Source: an uncultured Clostridia bacterium | GTDB taxonomy: Bacteria > Bacillota > Clostridia > Christensenellales > UBA1242 | DNA length: 64,000 nucleotides | Assembly (NCBI GenBank): GCA_937992055.1 | Contig: CALKLQ010000004.1 | Span: forward strand, 13,738-77,737 | Direction: 5' to 3' | Part shown: piece by piece, positions 9,095 through 16,291 of the stretch | Layout: the number at the start of each line of letters is the position of its first letter | How positions within the stretch are numbered: position 1 is the first letter of the stretch | Position numbers and translations under genes: made by a program | Notes under the pieces: generated by a model | Database searches by the model: none | Seen by the model: the letters and a program-made list of their open reading frames with translations, nothing else | Told to the model about the DNA's origin: nothing

Positions 9095-9396
9095 TGAAAA
9101 AGTTTAGTAAGAATGACCAGGGGTTTATTTGTGAAAATTGTAAAAGAGAGGTTCCTCCGCTTGGCTATTCTTCAAGAAACCACTGTCCATTTTGCCTTTA
9201 CTCCCTTCATGTGGACAACAACCCTGGCGACAGAGATAACGAGTGCCACGGTCTTATGAAACCAATTGGAGTATTGTTTGAAAAAAAGGGAAGGGTGATA
9301 GTTCATAAGTGTCAAAAATGCAATGTTGTCAAAAAAAATATATCTGCAAATGACGACAGTGAAAAACAAATTTTGGAGGTTTTTAAAAATAATTAA
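9094..9396 (+). CDS. RNHCP-domain zinc-binding protein
   Basis: A 100-residue cytosolic protein with the signature RNHCP at residues 28-32. Metal-ligand pairs surround it: C13-x2-C16, C31-x2-C34, C51-H52 and H71-x-C73-x2-C76. Spacing and the phrase NPGDRxxxCxGLMxPIGV match the RNHCP family, small zinc-ribbon-like proteins of unknown function. Two zinc sites are plausible. Its ATG overlaps the stop of the upstream lipoprotein by one base (TAATG), with GAGGAG at 9083-9088 as ribosome site. The pairing with a lipoprotein is probably incidental. Family assignment is strong; the role is not known. Confidence 0.85.
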   Translation: MKKFSKNDQGFICENCKREVPPLGYSSRNHCPFCLYSLHVDNNPGDRDNECHGLMKPIGVLFEKKGRVIVHKCQKCNVVKKNISANDDSEKQILEVFKNN

Positions 9397-9435
9397 TTTT
9401 TCATATTTTTTCGCCATGTTTCCTTATTTTTATTT

Positions 9436-9465
9436 TTGCAAATTTAATTTTTAATGCGTTATACT
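9436..9465 (+). promoter_or_regulatory. Promoter of the 9498 lipoprotein gene
   Basis: TTGCAA (9436-9441), 18-base spacer, TATACT (9460-9465). The predicted transcript starts inside or just ahead of the hairpin at 9463-9489. Confidence 0.4.
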
Positions 9466-9489
9466 CCTTTTAGCTTAAAAAAAAGGAGT
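9463..9489 (+). promoter_or_regulatory. Hairpin that buries the ribosome site of the next gene
   Basis: ACTCCTTTT (9463-9471) pairs with AAAAGGAGT (9481-9489). The 3' arm is the AAGGAG ribosome site of the lipoprotein starting at 9498, and a T-run (9488-9494) follows, so the element could act as a terminator for the RNHCP gene, a translational switch, or both. Confidence 0.5.
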
Positions 9490-9497
9490 TTTTTATT

Positions 9498-10364
9498 ATG
9501 AAAAAATTTTATAGCATGTTTGTCGCAGTTCTACTATGCTTTTGCACATTTGCACTGGTTGGATGCGGCAATGCCTCTGTCGAAATTGCAAAAGATATAC
9601 CTAGTAAGGTTAAAACCTCTCAAACCTTTCTAAGCGAAAATGTTTTTTCTAAAACATCGGGTACTGATTTTAACACCTCTACTTCTACAAGTTATTTAAA
9701 AGATGAAAATTTATTTGTTTTAGTTGCTGGAAAGGTAGACAATGATGTTTCTATAATAAAGATAGGCGATGTTGTTTATGACGCAAACAAGGATTCTGAA
9801 TTTAGTGTTGGAAACACTAACACATTAAAGAGAAAGCCCTTTATGGTGAAAGAAAATAATCTATACATAGCCTCCCTAGTTCTTCTTTTAAATGCCAATA
9901 AAGATGGCATGGTAAAAATTAGCTTTCCTAATAACAAAATCAATGCATTTGAATTTAATGTATATGAAAAAGATGAAAACACGCTTACAGGAACCCTTGT
10001 CAATCAAGGCACGGGTGAACTTAAAGATGAAAATGGAGTGATTAGTTTTAAATCTAATAAGTTTAGCAATTCTGTTTTTGTAAAACTCAATAATGGCACC
10101 AACAACATAACTCAAAACGACATTGTTATAACAGAAAGAGTTGTAAGTGTTGGTGAAAACAATCAATCAAAAATTTATGGTTACGGAAAGGCAGATAGTC
10201 CGGTTGGGCAACAAGATTATGGTACAGTTTTTTATCCCGCATATAACAATGGTCAAGAATACACAAAAACCACGCCACAAAGTCACAAGGTTCAATTCAA
10301 CATCTATTGTGTGGGAGTGGGGTCTTATCATTTCAGCATGAACTTTGTCAACACCGCAGAATGA
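9498..10364 (+). CDS. Lipoprotein, unknown function
   Basis: A 288-residue protein with a clear lipoprotein signal (MKKFYSMFVAVLLCFCTFA then LVGC; Cys23 lipidated). The mature part is beta-rich with many Asn, Lys and Ser residues and no recognisable catalytic motif; it resembles the generic cell-surface lipoproteins of clostridia. A strong ribosome site (AAAAGGAG, 9481-9488) precedes the ATG but sits within a hairpin, so expression may depend on that structure opening. It is monocistronic: 120 bases of AT-rich sequence and a hairpin repeat element follow. Secretion and lipid anchoring are well supported; function unknown. Confidence 0.8.
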   Translation: MKKFYSMFVAVLLCFCTFALVGCGNASVEIAKDIPSKVKTSQTFLSENVFSKTSGTDFNTSTSTSYLKDENLFVLVAGKVDNDVSIIKIGDVVYDANKDSEFSVGNTNTLKRKPFMVKENNLYIASLVLLLNANKDGMVKISFPNNKINAFEFNVYEKDENTLTGTLVNQGTGELKDENGVISFKSNKFSNSVFVKLNNGTNNITQNDIVITERVVSVGENNQSKIYGYGKADSPVGQQDYGTVFYPAYNNGQEYTKTTPQSHKVQFNIYCVGVGSYHFSMNFVNTAE

Positions 10365-10483
10365 GTATAAACTATTATTTTGTCAACCGTGAAAGACCTT
10401 TATATTTAGTGTGTCTGATGGTTTAAAACAATTGATTTTATTATTTAATTAATAATTTGTTTTTAAAATAGTTATTTAATAAA

Positions 10484-10704
10484 AACAACCCAAATTTTTT
10501 GGGTTGTTCAGACTGAAGACAAACGTCGAGACCGTAAAATTTTAACAAAATTTTACTTACTGCGTTAACTGAAAAACGCCCTAAGACAGTCATTTACGTT
10601 AGTAAACTCCTGCCTTAGAGCATTTTTCGAGCCTTGTCTCTCTCGTTTTTCTTCAGCCTGATTAATTTATCTACACACTGAACCCAAATTATTTTTGGGT
10701 TGTT
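10484..10704. repeat. MITE-like hairpin element with terminal inverted repeats
   Basis: A block of about 220 bases whose two ends are inverted copies. The left end starts AACAACCCAAAT and runs to GGGTTGTTCAG (10484-10511); the right end read on the minus strand starts AACAACCCAAAA and runs to TTTGGGTTCAG. Each end is itself a hairpin (10484-10508 and 10681-10704) followed outward by T-rich sequence, so the ends double as terminators for the minus-strand 82-residue gene and for plus-strand transcription. Inside, ACTGAAGACAAACG and GCTGAAGAAAAACG form a second inverted pair, and a stem of GAAAAACGC with GCATTTTTC encloses CTAAGACAG with CTGCCTTAG. No ORF. It accounts for most of the gap 10365-10722. 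Confidence 0.6.
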
Positions 10705-10722
10705 AATTTTATTTTTTTTAAT

Positions 10723-10971
10723 TTAAAATATTTTTTCTTCGTATGGAAGATTACAAAGCGCAGACTCATAGAGGTCATAGCCATGTGCTTTTATCAAGCT
10801 ATGATCTAATGCATGATTTAAAACAACCGTGGTTATTTTTAAAATCTGTTGTTTTGTGTAATCGTTAGGACATTCATAAAAGGCAATAGAAACGGCCTTT
10901 CTAAATGTAAATCTTCCGTTTTGCGAAACAAAAGCGGCAAGTATACTACGTTCAATATCATTATTTAACAT
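10723..10971 (-). CDS. Small conserved-looking protein, unknown function
   Basis: An 82-residue protein with a good ribosome site (GAGGGAG, about 7 bases before the ATG at 10971), which supports it as real. It is mostly helical: residues 1-30 and 40-60 form amphipathic helices (DIERSILAAFVSQNGRF, KQQILKITTVVLNHAL), reminiscent of a small winged-helix or homeodomain-like fold, but no family is recognisable. No signal peptide. It lies between two hairpin elements and its transcript would end in the hairpin at 10484-10508. Function unknown. Confidence 0.6.
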   Translation of the reverse strand: MLNNDIERSILAAFVSQNGRFTFRKAVSIAFYECPNDYTKQQILKITTVVLNHALDHSLIKAHGYDLYESALCNLPYEEKIF

Positions 10972-11123
10972 ATTTAATCTCCCTCAATAAAAATAGTTTA
11001 GCATATTTAAAAGTTATGTCAAGAGTTGATTTTAAGGAGTTTTATTTTAGGGAAATTAAATTTGTTAAAAAATATTATTATTAATCTTTTTGTATTTTTA
11101 ATTAATAACCAAATAATAGATAA

Positions 11124-11209
11124 AAAAGGCATTTAAAAATTTAAATAAATTAAATTTTTTGTAATCAACTTGTTGATTACAGTTTGCCAAAGGCAAACAA
11201 ATGCCTTTT
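11124..11209. repeat. Three-stem palindromic element upstream of spoIIP
   Basis: An outer perfect 11-base stem (AAAAGGCATTT 11124-11134 with AAATGCCTTTT 11199-11209) encloses two perfect hairpins: GTAATCAA-CTTG-TTGATTAC (11161-11180) and GTTTGCC-AAA-GGCAAAC (11182-11198). This is a three-way-junction layout in otherwise featureless AT-rich DNA. The rest of the 387-base gap (10972-11358) shows nothing else I can name. Confidence 0.55.
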
Positions 11210-11358
11210 AGTTTGGCAAGCTTCAAAAGAATAATTTTTTTAGATATTTTCTACAAAAAAGTCATTAATTTGTTTTTAAATTAAATTATTTATTTTTATT
11301 TAAAGAAAAAAATTGTTAAACAATGAATTAACTCACAAAAACTTCACAAAATAACATC

Positions 11359-12423
11359 ATGAAAAAATTTTTGTCTATTTTGTTTGTTTTATTGTTTTTT
11401 GTTGGGGTTTTTTCTCCAAAATCATTTGTTTTTGCCGAAGATGAACAGGGCATAAGTTATCTTGTCTATGACTGTAACATGGAGAATGTTTTATTTGAAA
11501 GAATTGATGTCAGTGTTGGAGATATTTTTATAGATAAAGATTTCAAGCAATATAAAGTTTATCTAGTTGATGAAAGAGAACATTATGCCAAGGCGGAATT
11601 GATTGGTGAAAAAAAGAGGTTGGGAGTTACAAAAAAAAGCTTGGAAACTATTGGCAACAGAAATATCGATAAAAAGATTTGTCTTTATATGACTCATAAT
11701 GATGAAAGTTACATCAAGGGCGACGGAACTGACAGTGTTTATGGTGAGGGTGGAATTCACGATGTTGCAAACAGACTTGCCTATGAACTTAAACAAAGGG
11801 GAATTAATATAGTAATAGATGAAACCCTTCACATTCCTCACAACTCAACTGCATATTCTAGAAGTGCGGTTACCGCAAAAAAATTATTGGAGCAAAACCC
11901 AAATGCCATTTTTGACATTCATAGAGATGGTGTTGCCAGAAGTGCCTATGTTACAAAGGTAAATGGTGAGGAAAGATGCAAGGTGCGAATAGTAGTTGGA
12001 GGAGCAAACCCCAACAAGGAAAAAAATCTTGAATTTGCGCTTTATCTCATGACTGTTGCGGAAAGTGTTTGCCCATGGCTTTTTGCTGACATATATTATG
12101 CAAGCGGCAAGTACAATCAAGACCTTTCATCAAAAGCCCTTCTTTTTGAAATGGGCACGTATACTGCGGAAAAAGATTTGGTTTTAAAAAGTGTTCCAGA
12201 ACTTGCCAAAGTTATTGACACCACACTTTTTTCAACCTCTATAGATGATGACGGAAATTTGGTTATTGGAAGTGACGACTATGCAAACACAATAGATAAC
12301 GTCTTGGCTGAGAAAAAAAATAACGAGGTCTTTCCTACAATATTTTTAATTTTGATTCTACTTGGTGCGGTTGGAACCCTTGTTTGGTTTTTCATTAAGT
12401 TTAGAAAGCAAAAATTTAATTGA
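11359..12423 (+). CDS. spoIIP: Stage II sporulation protein P (peptidoglycan amidase/endopeptidase)
   Basis: SpoIIP works with SpoIID and SpoIIM to hydrolyse septal peptidoglycan during engulfment of the forespore. The 354-residue protein has an N-terminal signal or anchor (LSILFVLLFFVGVF), the family's catalytic-domain motifs YMTHNDESY (His113, Glu116), FDIHRDG (His188) and LFEMGTY (Glu264), and an extra C-terminal transmembrane helix (VFPTIFLILILLGAVGTLVWFF) with a basic tail. Family members are usually anchored at the N-terminus, so a second membrane helix is somewhat unusual. No strong ribosome site precedes the ATG. It directly supports a spore-forming host, together with the ger operon at 38 kb. 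Confidence 0.9.
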   Translation: MKKFLSILFVLLFFVGVFSPKSFVFAEDEQGISYLVYDCNMENVLFERIDVSVGDIFIDKDFKQYKVYLVDEREHYAKAELIGEKKRLGVTKKSLETIGNRNIDKKICLYMTHNDESYIKGDGTDSVYGEGGIHDVANRLAYELKQRGINIVIDETLHIPHNSTAYSRSAVTAKKLLEQNPNAIFDIHRDGVARSAYVTKVNGEERCKVRIVVGGANPNKEKNLEFALYLMTVAESVCPWLFADIYYASGKYNQDLSSKALLFEMGTYTAEKDLVLKSVPELAKVIDTTLFSTSIDDDGNLVIGSDDYANTIDNVLAEKKNNEVFPTIFLILILLGAVGTLVWFFIKFRKQKFN

Positions 12424-12431
12424 TTTTAAAA

Positions 12432-12460
12432 TTTACAAAGTGTTTTTTGTGTGATATAAT
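12432..12460 (+). promoter_or_regulatory. trpS promoter
   Basis: TTTACA (12432-12437), 17-base spacer, TATAAT (12455-12460) with a TGA immediately before it (extended -10). The leader to the ATG at 12498 is about 30 bases, too short for a T-box. Confidence 0.65.
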
Positions 12461-12497
12461 TTAACCAAAATCAGATGTAACTTAAAGGGTTAAAAAA

Positions 12498-13490
12498 ATG
12501 ACAAAAACAATTTTAACTGGTATAAAACCAACTGGAACTGCGCATATAGGCAACTACTTTGGTGCCATTAAACCGGCTATAAATTTAGCTAATAGTGAAG
12601 ATTCACAATGTTTTTATTTCATTGCAGACTATCATGCTATGACCACGGTAAAAAACAAACAGGAATTAAAAGATAACTCTTTTAAAATTGCCTGCATTTG
12701 GCTAGCTTGTGGGCTTGATCCAAACAAGGTTACCTTGTATAGACAGTCTGATGTTCCACAGGTGTGCGAACTTTCTTGGATTCTTTCTTGCGTGACCCCA
12801 AAGGGGCTTTTAAATCGTGCCCATGCTTACAAGAATATTGTGGAAAAAAATAAGGAGTGCGGAAGCGAGGAAGATGATGGCGTCAACATGGGTATTTTTA
12901 ACTATCCAATTTTGATGGCTAGCGATATTGTTCTTTTAAATTCAAATTCTGTTCCAGTTGGGAAAGACCAACTTCAACACATTGAAATTGCCAGAGATAT
13001 TGTTAAAGTTTTCAACAAAACATTTGGAAATACCTTGGTCATGCCAAATGCCATTGTGGAAAAACAACAAGCTACAATTTTAGGAACTGACGGGAGAAAA
13101 ATGAGCAAAAGTTATGGGAACATAATTCCTATCATTTGCGAGCCAAATCAACTTCAAAAGCTCATAGCAAGAATTGTGACAGACAGCTCTTTGCCAAACC
13201 AGCCTAAAGACACAAACTGTACAATTTTCAATTTGTATAAGCTTTTTGCAAGTGAACAAGAAATAGTGGGGTTTGAAAACGAGTTTAAAAAAGGCATTTC
13301 TTGGGCAGATGCAAAGAAAACTCTTTTTGAAAAAATGAATAGCGTTTTTCAGCCCATAAGGGAAAAATATTCTTATTATGTTAACAACCCACAAATTGTT
13401 GAGCAGATTCTTTTAAAGGGGGCGCAAAAAGTTAAACCAATAGCGGAAGACACAATCAAAAGGGTGAAACTTGCGGTTGGCTTAACTTGA
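12498..13490 (+). CDS. trpS: Tryptophanyl-tRNA synthetase
   Basis: Charges tRNA-Trp with tryptophan in the cytosol. This class I synthetase of 330 residues shows the HIGH-type motif as AHIGNYFGAI (His16-Asn19, the HxGN form usual for TrpRS), the DYHAMT segment and KMSKS at 201-205 (GRKMSKSYGN). Length matches bacterial TrpRS (320-345). It has a good promoter and an AAAGGG ribosome site, and is transcribed alone. Although many clostridial trpS genes carry a T-box leader, the roughly 30-base leader here cannot hold one, so control is probably constitutive. An IS remnant begins 31 bases after the stop. Confidence 0.96.
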   Translation: MTKTILTGIKPTGTAHIGNYFGAIKPAINLANSEDSQCFYFIADYHAMTTVKNKQELKDNSFKIACIWLACGLDPNKVTLYRQSDVPQVCELSWILSCVTPKGLLNRAHAYKNIVEKNKECGSEEDDGVNMGIFNYPILMASDIVLLNSNSVPVGKDQLQHIEIARDIVKVFNKTFGNTLVMPNAIVEKQQATILGTDGRKMSKSYGNIIPIICEPNQLQKLIARIVTDSSLPNQPKDTNCTIFNLYKLFASEQEIVGFENEFKKGISWADAKKTLFEKMNSVFQPIREKYSYYVNNPQIVEQILLKGAQKVKPIAEDTIKRVKLAVGLT

Positions 13491-13520
13491 ATGTAATTAA
13501 AATAAAAGGGGAGATTATTT

Positions 13521-14071
13521 TGAAGTGAACCCCAAAAGTTAGACAACTTAAGGAGGCTTACTTTTTTAATGAAAACAAATAAAAAATATATGAAATATAG
13601 TCCAGAATTTAAAATTTCTGTTATACTAGATATGTTAAATAATCACTTGGGATATGGTGAAGTTATTCGTAAGGCATTGGCAATTAGATTCGTATATATA
13701 ATCAAATAAATACATTTCTCAAGTCCAATTTATGGGAACGAATATATCTAGAAGGAGGAGAAATCGGTCTCTACATAGAACGGCGTGGTAGGACTAAAAA
13801 AATGGATAATCCTAGAAAAGGTAGACCTAAAAAGGTCTTAGATAAAAAGGTTAAACAAGATTTAATTGCAGAAAATCAGCACTTAAAAGAAAGATTGGAG
13901 CAACTATAAATAGAGAATGAATACCAAAAAAAATTAAATGCCTTAGTTCGGAAAAGGCTTCAAAACCAAAAGAAAAAGTAATCATTGTTTCTGAGCTAAG
14001 GTAAAAATATAAATTAGATAAACTCCTTGCATTTGCTAATCTATCTAGAAGTACATACTACTATCATGTAA
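13521..14071 (+). mobile_element. Degenerate IS3-family (IS150-like) insertion sequence remnant
   Basis: Left end TGAAGTGAACCCCAAAAGTT at 13521-13540 followed by AGACAA matches IS3/IS150-type terminal repeats. An AAGGAGG site and ATG at 13569 open an orfA reading frame (KYSPEFKISVILDML...) that hits a stop at about 13707. Typical orfA text reappears in other frames (ERIYLEGGEIGLYIERRGR, then RKGRPKKVLDKK and DLIAENQHLKERLEQL), then the start of orfB (ELRxKYKLDKLL, FANLSRSTYYYHVN) near 13990-14071, where it is cut off. At least two frame changes and in-frame stops; no DDE domain and no right end remain. It is dead. Confidence 0.8.
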
Positions 14072-14482
14072 ATATTTTTCTTTTTTGTTAGCAATATCTA
14101 ATATATTATTTTTGTTTGTCAATATATCTTTGTATAATTTGATAAGCTCATTAATTTTTGCCATGGTTATTTTAACAATTCCATCATAATGCTCAAATAA
14201 TTTAACACCAAGCCATTTGCGATATTGATAAATATTATACTGACTTACATTTTTAAAGTAGTTTTTATATTTAACAGAAATTACATATTTTAAACCAACA
14301 TCTTCGCAAATTTTTTTAATAATATCTAATTTCTGTTCAAAATTTTCGGTTTTTTCTAATTTTTCAACAAGTTTTTTAAATTGGTTTTTATAAAATTTTT
14401 CAAAACAAAGAAAAATGAAGAAGTTTTGCAATTTCTTCTCGTGAGATTTATTGATTGTGTTGCGAAGGAGTGTAGACAGCAT
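14045..14482 (-). CDS. Unknown protein, 3' end runs into the IS remnant
   Basis: A 145-residue ORF rich in Lys, Asn, Phe and Tyr with alternating helices (FEKFYKNQFKKLVEKLEKTENFEQKL, ITMAKINELIKLYKDIL). No signal peptide, membrane segment or recognisable domain. The last eight or so codons (14048-14071) lie on DNA that is the antisense of the IS3 orfB start, so its native C-terminus was probably replaced when the IS inserted or decayed. No ribosome site is visible before the ATG at 14482. It may be a truncated gene or a fortuitous ORF; the amino-acid composition favours a real, possibly horizontally acquired, gene fragment. Confidence 0.35.
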   Translation of the reverse strand: MLSTLLRNTINKSHEKKLQNFFIFLCFEKFYKNQFKKLVEKLEKTENFEQKLDIIKKICEDVGLKYVISVKYKNYFKNVSQYNIYQYRKWLGVKLFEHYDGIVKITMAKINELIKLYKDILTNKNNILDIANKKEKYLHDSSMYF

Positions 14483-14548
14483 TTGCTGATAGGGTTGAAA
14501 GTTGACATTTACATTTAAAGTGATAAAAATTAAAAGGAGCGATAAGAT

Positions 14549-15067
14549 ATGGAAAGATTAGATTTATATACCATGGATAGACAACCAGTAAATCAAACTA
14601 TCGAACGCGGGCAAAGTTGCCCTGTTGATTTGTGTAGACTGGTCATTCATGTTTGTATTTTTAATAGTAAAGGTGAAATGCTGATACAACAAAGGCAAAG
14701 CACAAAAAAATCATGGCCAAATGCTTGGGATTTGACATTGGGAGGTGGTGTTCAGAGTGGGGAAAATTCCCAACAGGCAGCTCAAAGAGAACTAAACGAA
14801 GAATTGGGTGTAGACCACGATTTTTCTAATGAAAGAGCTTATCTGACAATTAATTTTGATAATGGCTTTGACGATTTTTACTTAATTGAAAAAGATGTAT
14901 CTTTGAAAGATGTTACTTTTAAAGACAATGAAGTTCAAGCAGTAAAATGGGCAACAAAAGATGAAATATTAGATATGATAAAATCTAAAGATTTCATAAA
15001 TTATTATCCATCATTTGTTTCTGCATTGTTCGAAATGAGAAATGCAAGGGGTGTTCATAAAAAATAA
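14549..15067 (+). CDS. Nudix hydrolase
   Basis: A 172-residue protein with a complete Nudix box: G66-x5-E72-x7-R80-E81-L82-x-E84-E85-x-G87. The N-terminal layout (QPVNQTIERGQSCPVDLCRLVIHVCIFNSKGEMLIQQR) and residues WPNAWDLTLGGGV are typical of the YfcD/isopentenyl-isomerase-like branch, whose members hydrolyse nucleoside-diphosphate derivatives. Substrate cannot be told from sequence. The ribosome site AAAGGAG (14533-14539) fits the ATG. It stands alone between the IS remnant and tRNA-Ser, within the accessory zone, but its composition is like that of the core genes. Confidence 0.88.
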   Translation: MERLDLYTMDRQPVNQTIERGQSCPVDLCRLVIHVCIFNSKGEMLIQQRQSTKKSWPNAWDLTLGGGVQSGENSQQAAQRELNEELGVDHDFSNERAYLTINFDNGFDDFYLIEKDVSLKDVTFKDNEVQAVKWATKDEILDMIKSKDFINYYPSFVSALFEMRNARGVHKK

Positions 15068-15183
15068 AGGAAAGTATATACACAGATTAATTCAGATTTT
15101 TGAAAATGCTGAAGTACTGAAAAAACAAGACAATTTCAATAAAAGTTTTGACACAGATTTTTAAGATTTTTTGTAATATTATA

Positions 15184-15210
15184 AAAAAATAACACAATAT
15201 ATAGTGTTAT
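15184..15210 (-). terminator. Terminator of tRNA-Ser
   Basis: On the minus strand, ATAACAC (15210-15204) pairs with GTGTTAT (15195-15189) across an 8-base loop, followed by seven T residues. It lies about 30 bases beyond the CCA end of the tRNA. Confidence 0.75.
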
Positions 15211-15240
15211 CAAAAGTTTTAAGCACAGTATATTGTATTT

Positions 15241-15333
15241 TGGCGGAGAGTGAGGGATTCGAACCCTCGTGTCAAATTTCTTCGACAAACGCATTTCGAG
15301 TGCGCCTCGTTATGACCACTTCGATAACTCTCC
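15241..15333 (-). tRNA. tRNA-Ser (anticodon CGA)
   Basis: Read on the minus strand: acceptor stem GGAGAGT with ACTCTCC, discriminator G and an encoded CCA (15243-15241); T-arm GAGGGTTCGAATCCCTC; a long class II variable arm; anticodon stem GCGCA/TGCGT with loop CTCGAAA, giving anticodon CGA, which reads UCG. The 93-base length and long variable arm are diagnostic of tRNA-Ser. An intrinsic terminator follows. tRNA genes are common landing sites for integrating elements, and accessory material lies on both sides here, but I see no duplicated 3' end. Confidence 0.95.
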
Positions 15334-15570
15334 ATTTTTTTATTTTTTTATCTACCTTGTTTTTATCACGAAAAGATTTGAATTTTGCTTGGTAAAGTAT
15401 AAATCATTTTTTTAATAAATGCAAATATTCTTTTTTAATTTAACGATACGCTTTAAAATTTTATAAAAATTATTATAACCCCATTAGAAGTTTAATAATA
15501 TTCTAATACTTTTTAAATTAAGTGAATCTGAAGCAAATCACTTTTTTTGAAATGTTTATAATGATATTGT

Positions 15571-15858
15571 TTAATCAATTCTATTTAAAAGTTCAAATAC
15601 ATTATAAATTTTTTTATTCTTTTTTATCGCATAATCAAAGGCTATTTTTGTTCCGCTTTGGGGTTGATAGGAAGTAGTACTTTGTTTAAAATGCTTGCGC
15701 ACTGGAGGTCTATATTTAGGGTCATAGTAAAAAAGGCAAACATCGCTATTGTCAATAATTTCTTTGTTTCGTTCAATATAGACATTTTTAGTTGCGTTAT
15801 CAATATCCCAAACACAATATACAAATTTACTTTTACTACTAAAATTAAATTTTGACAC
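15571..15858 (-). pseudogene. C-terminal fragment of a DUF1273/SLOG-type (YpsA-like) protein
   Basis: A 95-residue ORF starting at GTG 15858. It contains the second half of the SLOG-type pattern: ERNKEIIDNSDVCLFYYDPKY, then QPQSGTKIAFDYAIKKNKKIYNVF, where SGTxxAxxYA is the nucleotide-contacting SGT/GGT segment. DUF1273 proteins are normally about 180 residues and carry an N-terminal Rossmann half with GxxxG motifs; that half is missing here, with no in-frame sequence upstream to supply it. SLOG proteins are thought to bind nucleotide-derived ligands, and some act in phage defence. This is most likely a decayed gene. The family call is moderately sure, the function call is not. Confidence 0.55.
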
Positions 15859-15963
15859 ATTATTTAAAATTAATTTTTCAATAAAATGTTTTAGGACACA
15901 AACTTTTGAAACTAGCGTAATAATTAGAGAATTAGAATAAAAGATCTAGTTCTCTTTTTTCAT

Positions 15964-16278
15964 TGGCTACTTTATGCCGTGAAAGGTACTTGACAAGAGA
16001 AGAAATGAAAACATAATATCAAAAGGCAGAGAAACGATAAACAAAGTGCGTAAGCATAAACATCGTTTCTCTGTCTTAACCAGCAAAAGAAAAACTCATT
16101 TCAGAGACTCTTGTCAAGTACACCATGGAATAAATTAGCCACCATATAACAGCAAAAAGCGAAAGTGTGTTATGCTCTGCCAACACTTTCGCTTTTTGTT
16201 TGCTTTATTTAGTTTATAGGCGTGTGCTTGTCTGTTCGAGCAAAGCGAGAACACTTGTATATGACAAGCACACGTCTA
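15964..16278. repeat. Block of three consecutive long hairpins
   Basis: Hairpin 1 (15964-16141): outer TGGCTA/TAGCCA, middle perfect 13-base TACTTGACAAGAG (15987-15999) with CTCTTGTCAAGTA (16108-16120), inner perfect 12-base CAGAGAAACGAT (16027-16038) with ATCGTTTCTCTG (16062-16073). Hairpin 2: perfect 16-base CAAAAAGCGAAAGTGT (16153-16168) with its complement at 16183-16198, 14-base loop. Hairpin 3: TAGGCGTGTGCTTGTC (16217-16232) with GACAAGCACACGTCTA (16263-16278), 15 of 16 paired, with an inner TGTTC/GAACA stem. No ORF crosses the block. It is richer in G and C than its flanks. The three stems are unrelated in sequence, so this is not a tandem repeat; it could be a structured RNA or the folded end of a mobile element. 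Confidence 0.7.
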
Positions 16279-16291
16279 AGTGCCAAATTCC

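Noticed and set aside
12461..12497. T-box riboswitch for trpS (and likewise for glyS, gltX and metG)
   Set aside because: Leaders are about 20-60 bases or shared with an upstream gene; no T-box core (TGGNACCGCG-like) or specifier stem is visible.
14045..14482. Treating the 145-codon ORF as a transposon-encoded gene
   Set aside because: Only its last eight codons are IS-derived; the rest is unrelated to IS3 proteins and lies outside the remnant, so it is listed as a separate low-confidence gene.
15204..15395. Plus-strand ORF of 63 codons across tRNA-Ser
   Set aside because: It is the antisense translation of the tRNA gene (the familiar ESEGFEPSCQ artefact).
15964..16278. Retron, group II intron or CRISPR interpretation of the three hairpins
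   Set aside because: No reverse transcriptase or cas gene is in the window, the stems are not repeated units, and no spacer-like periodicity exists.
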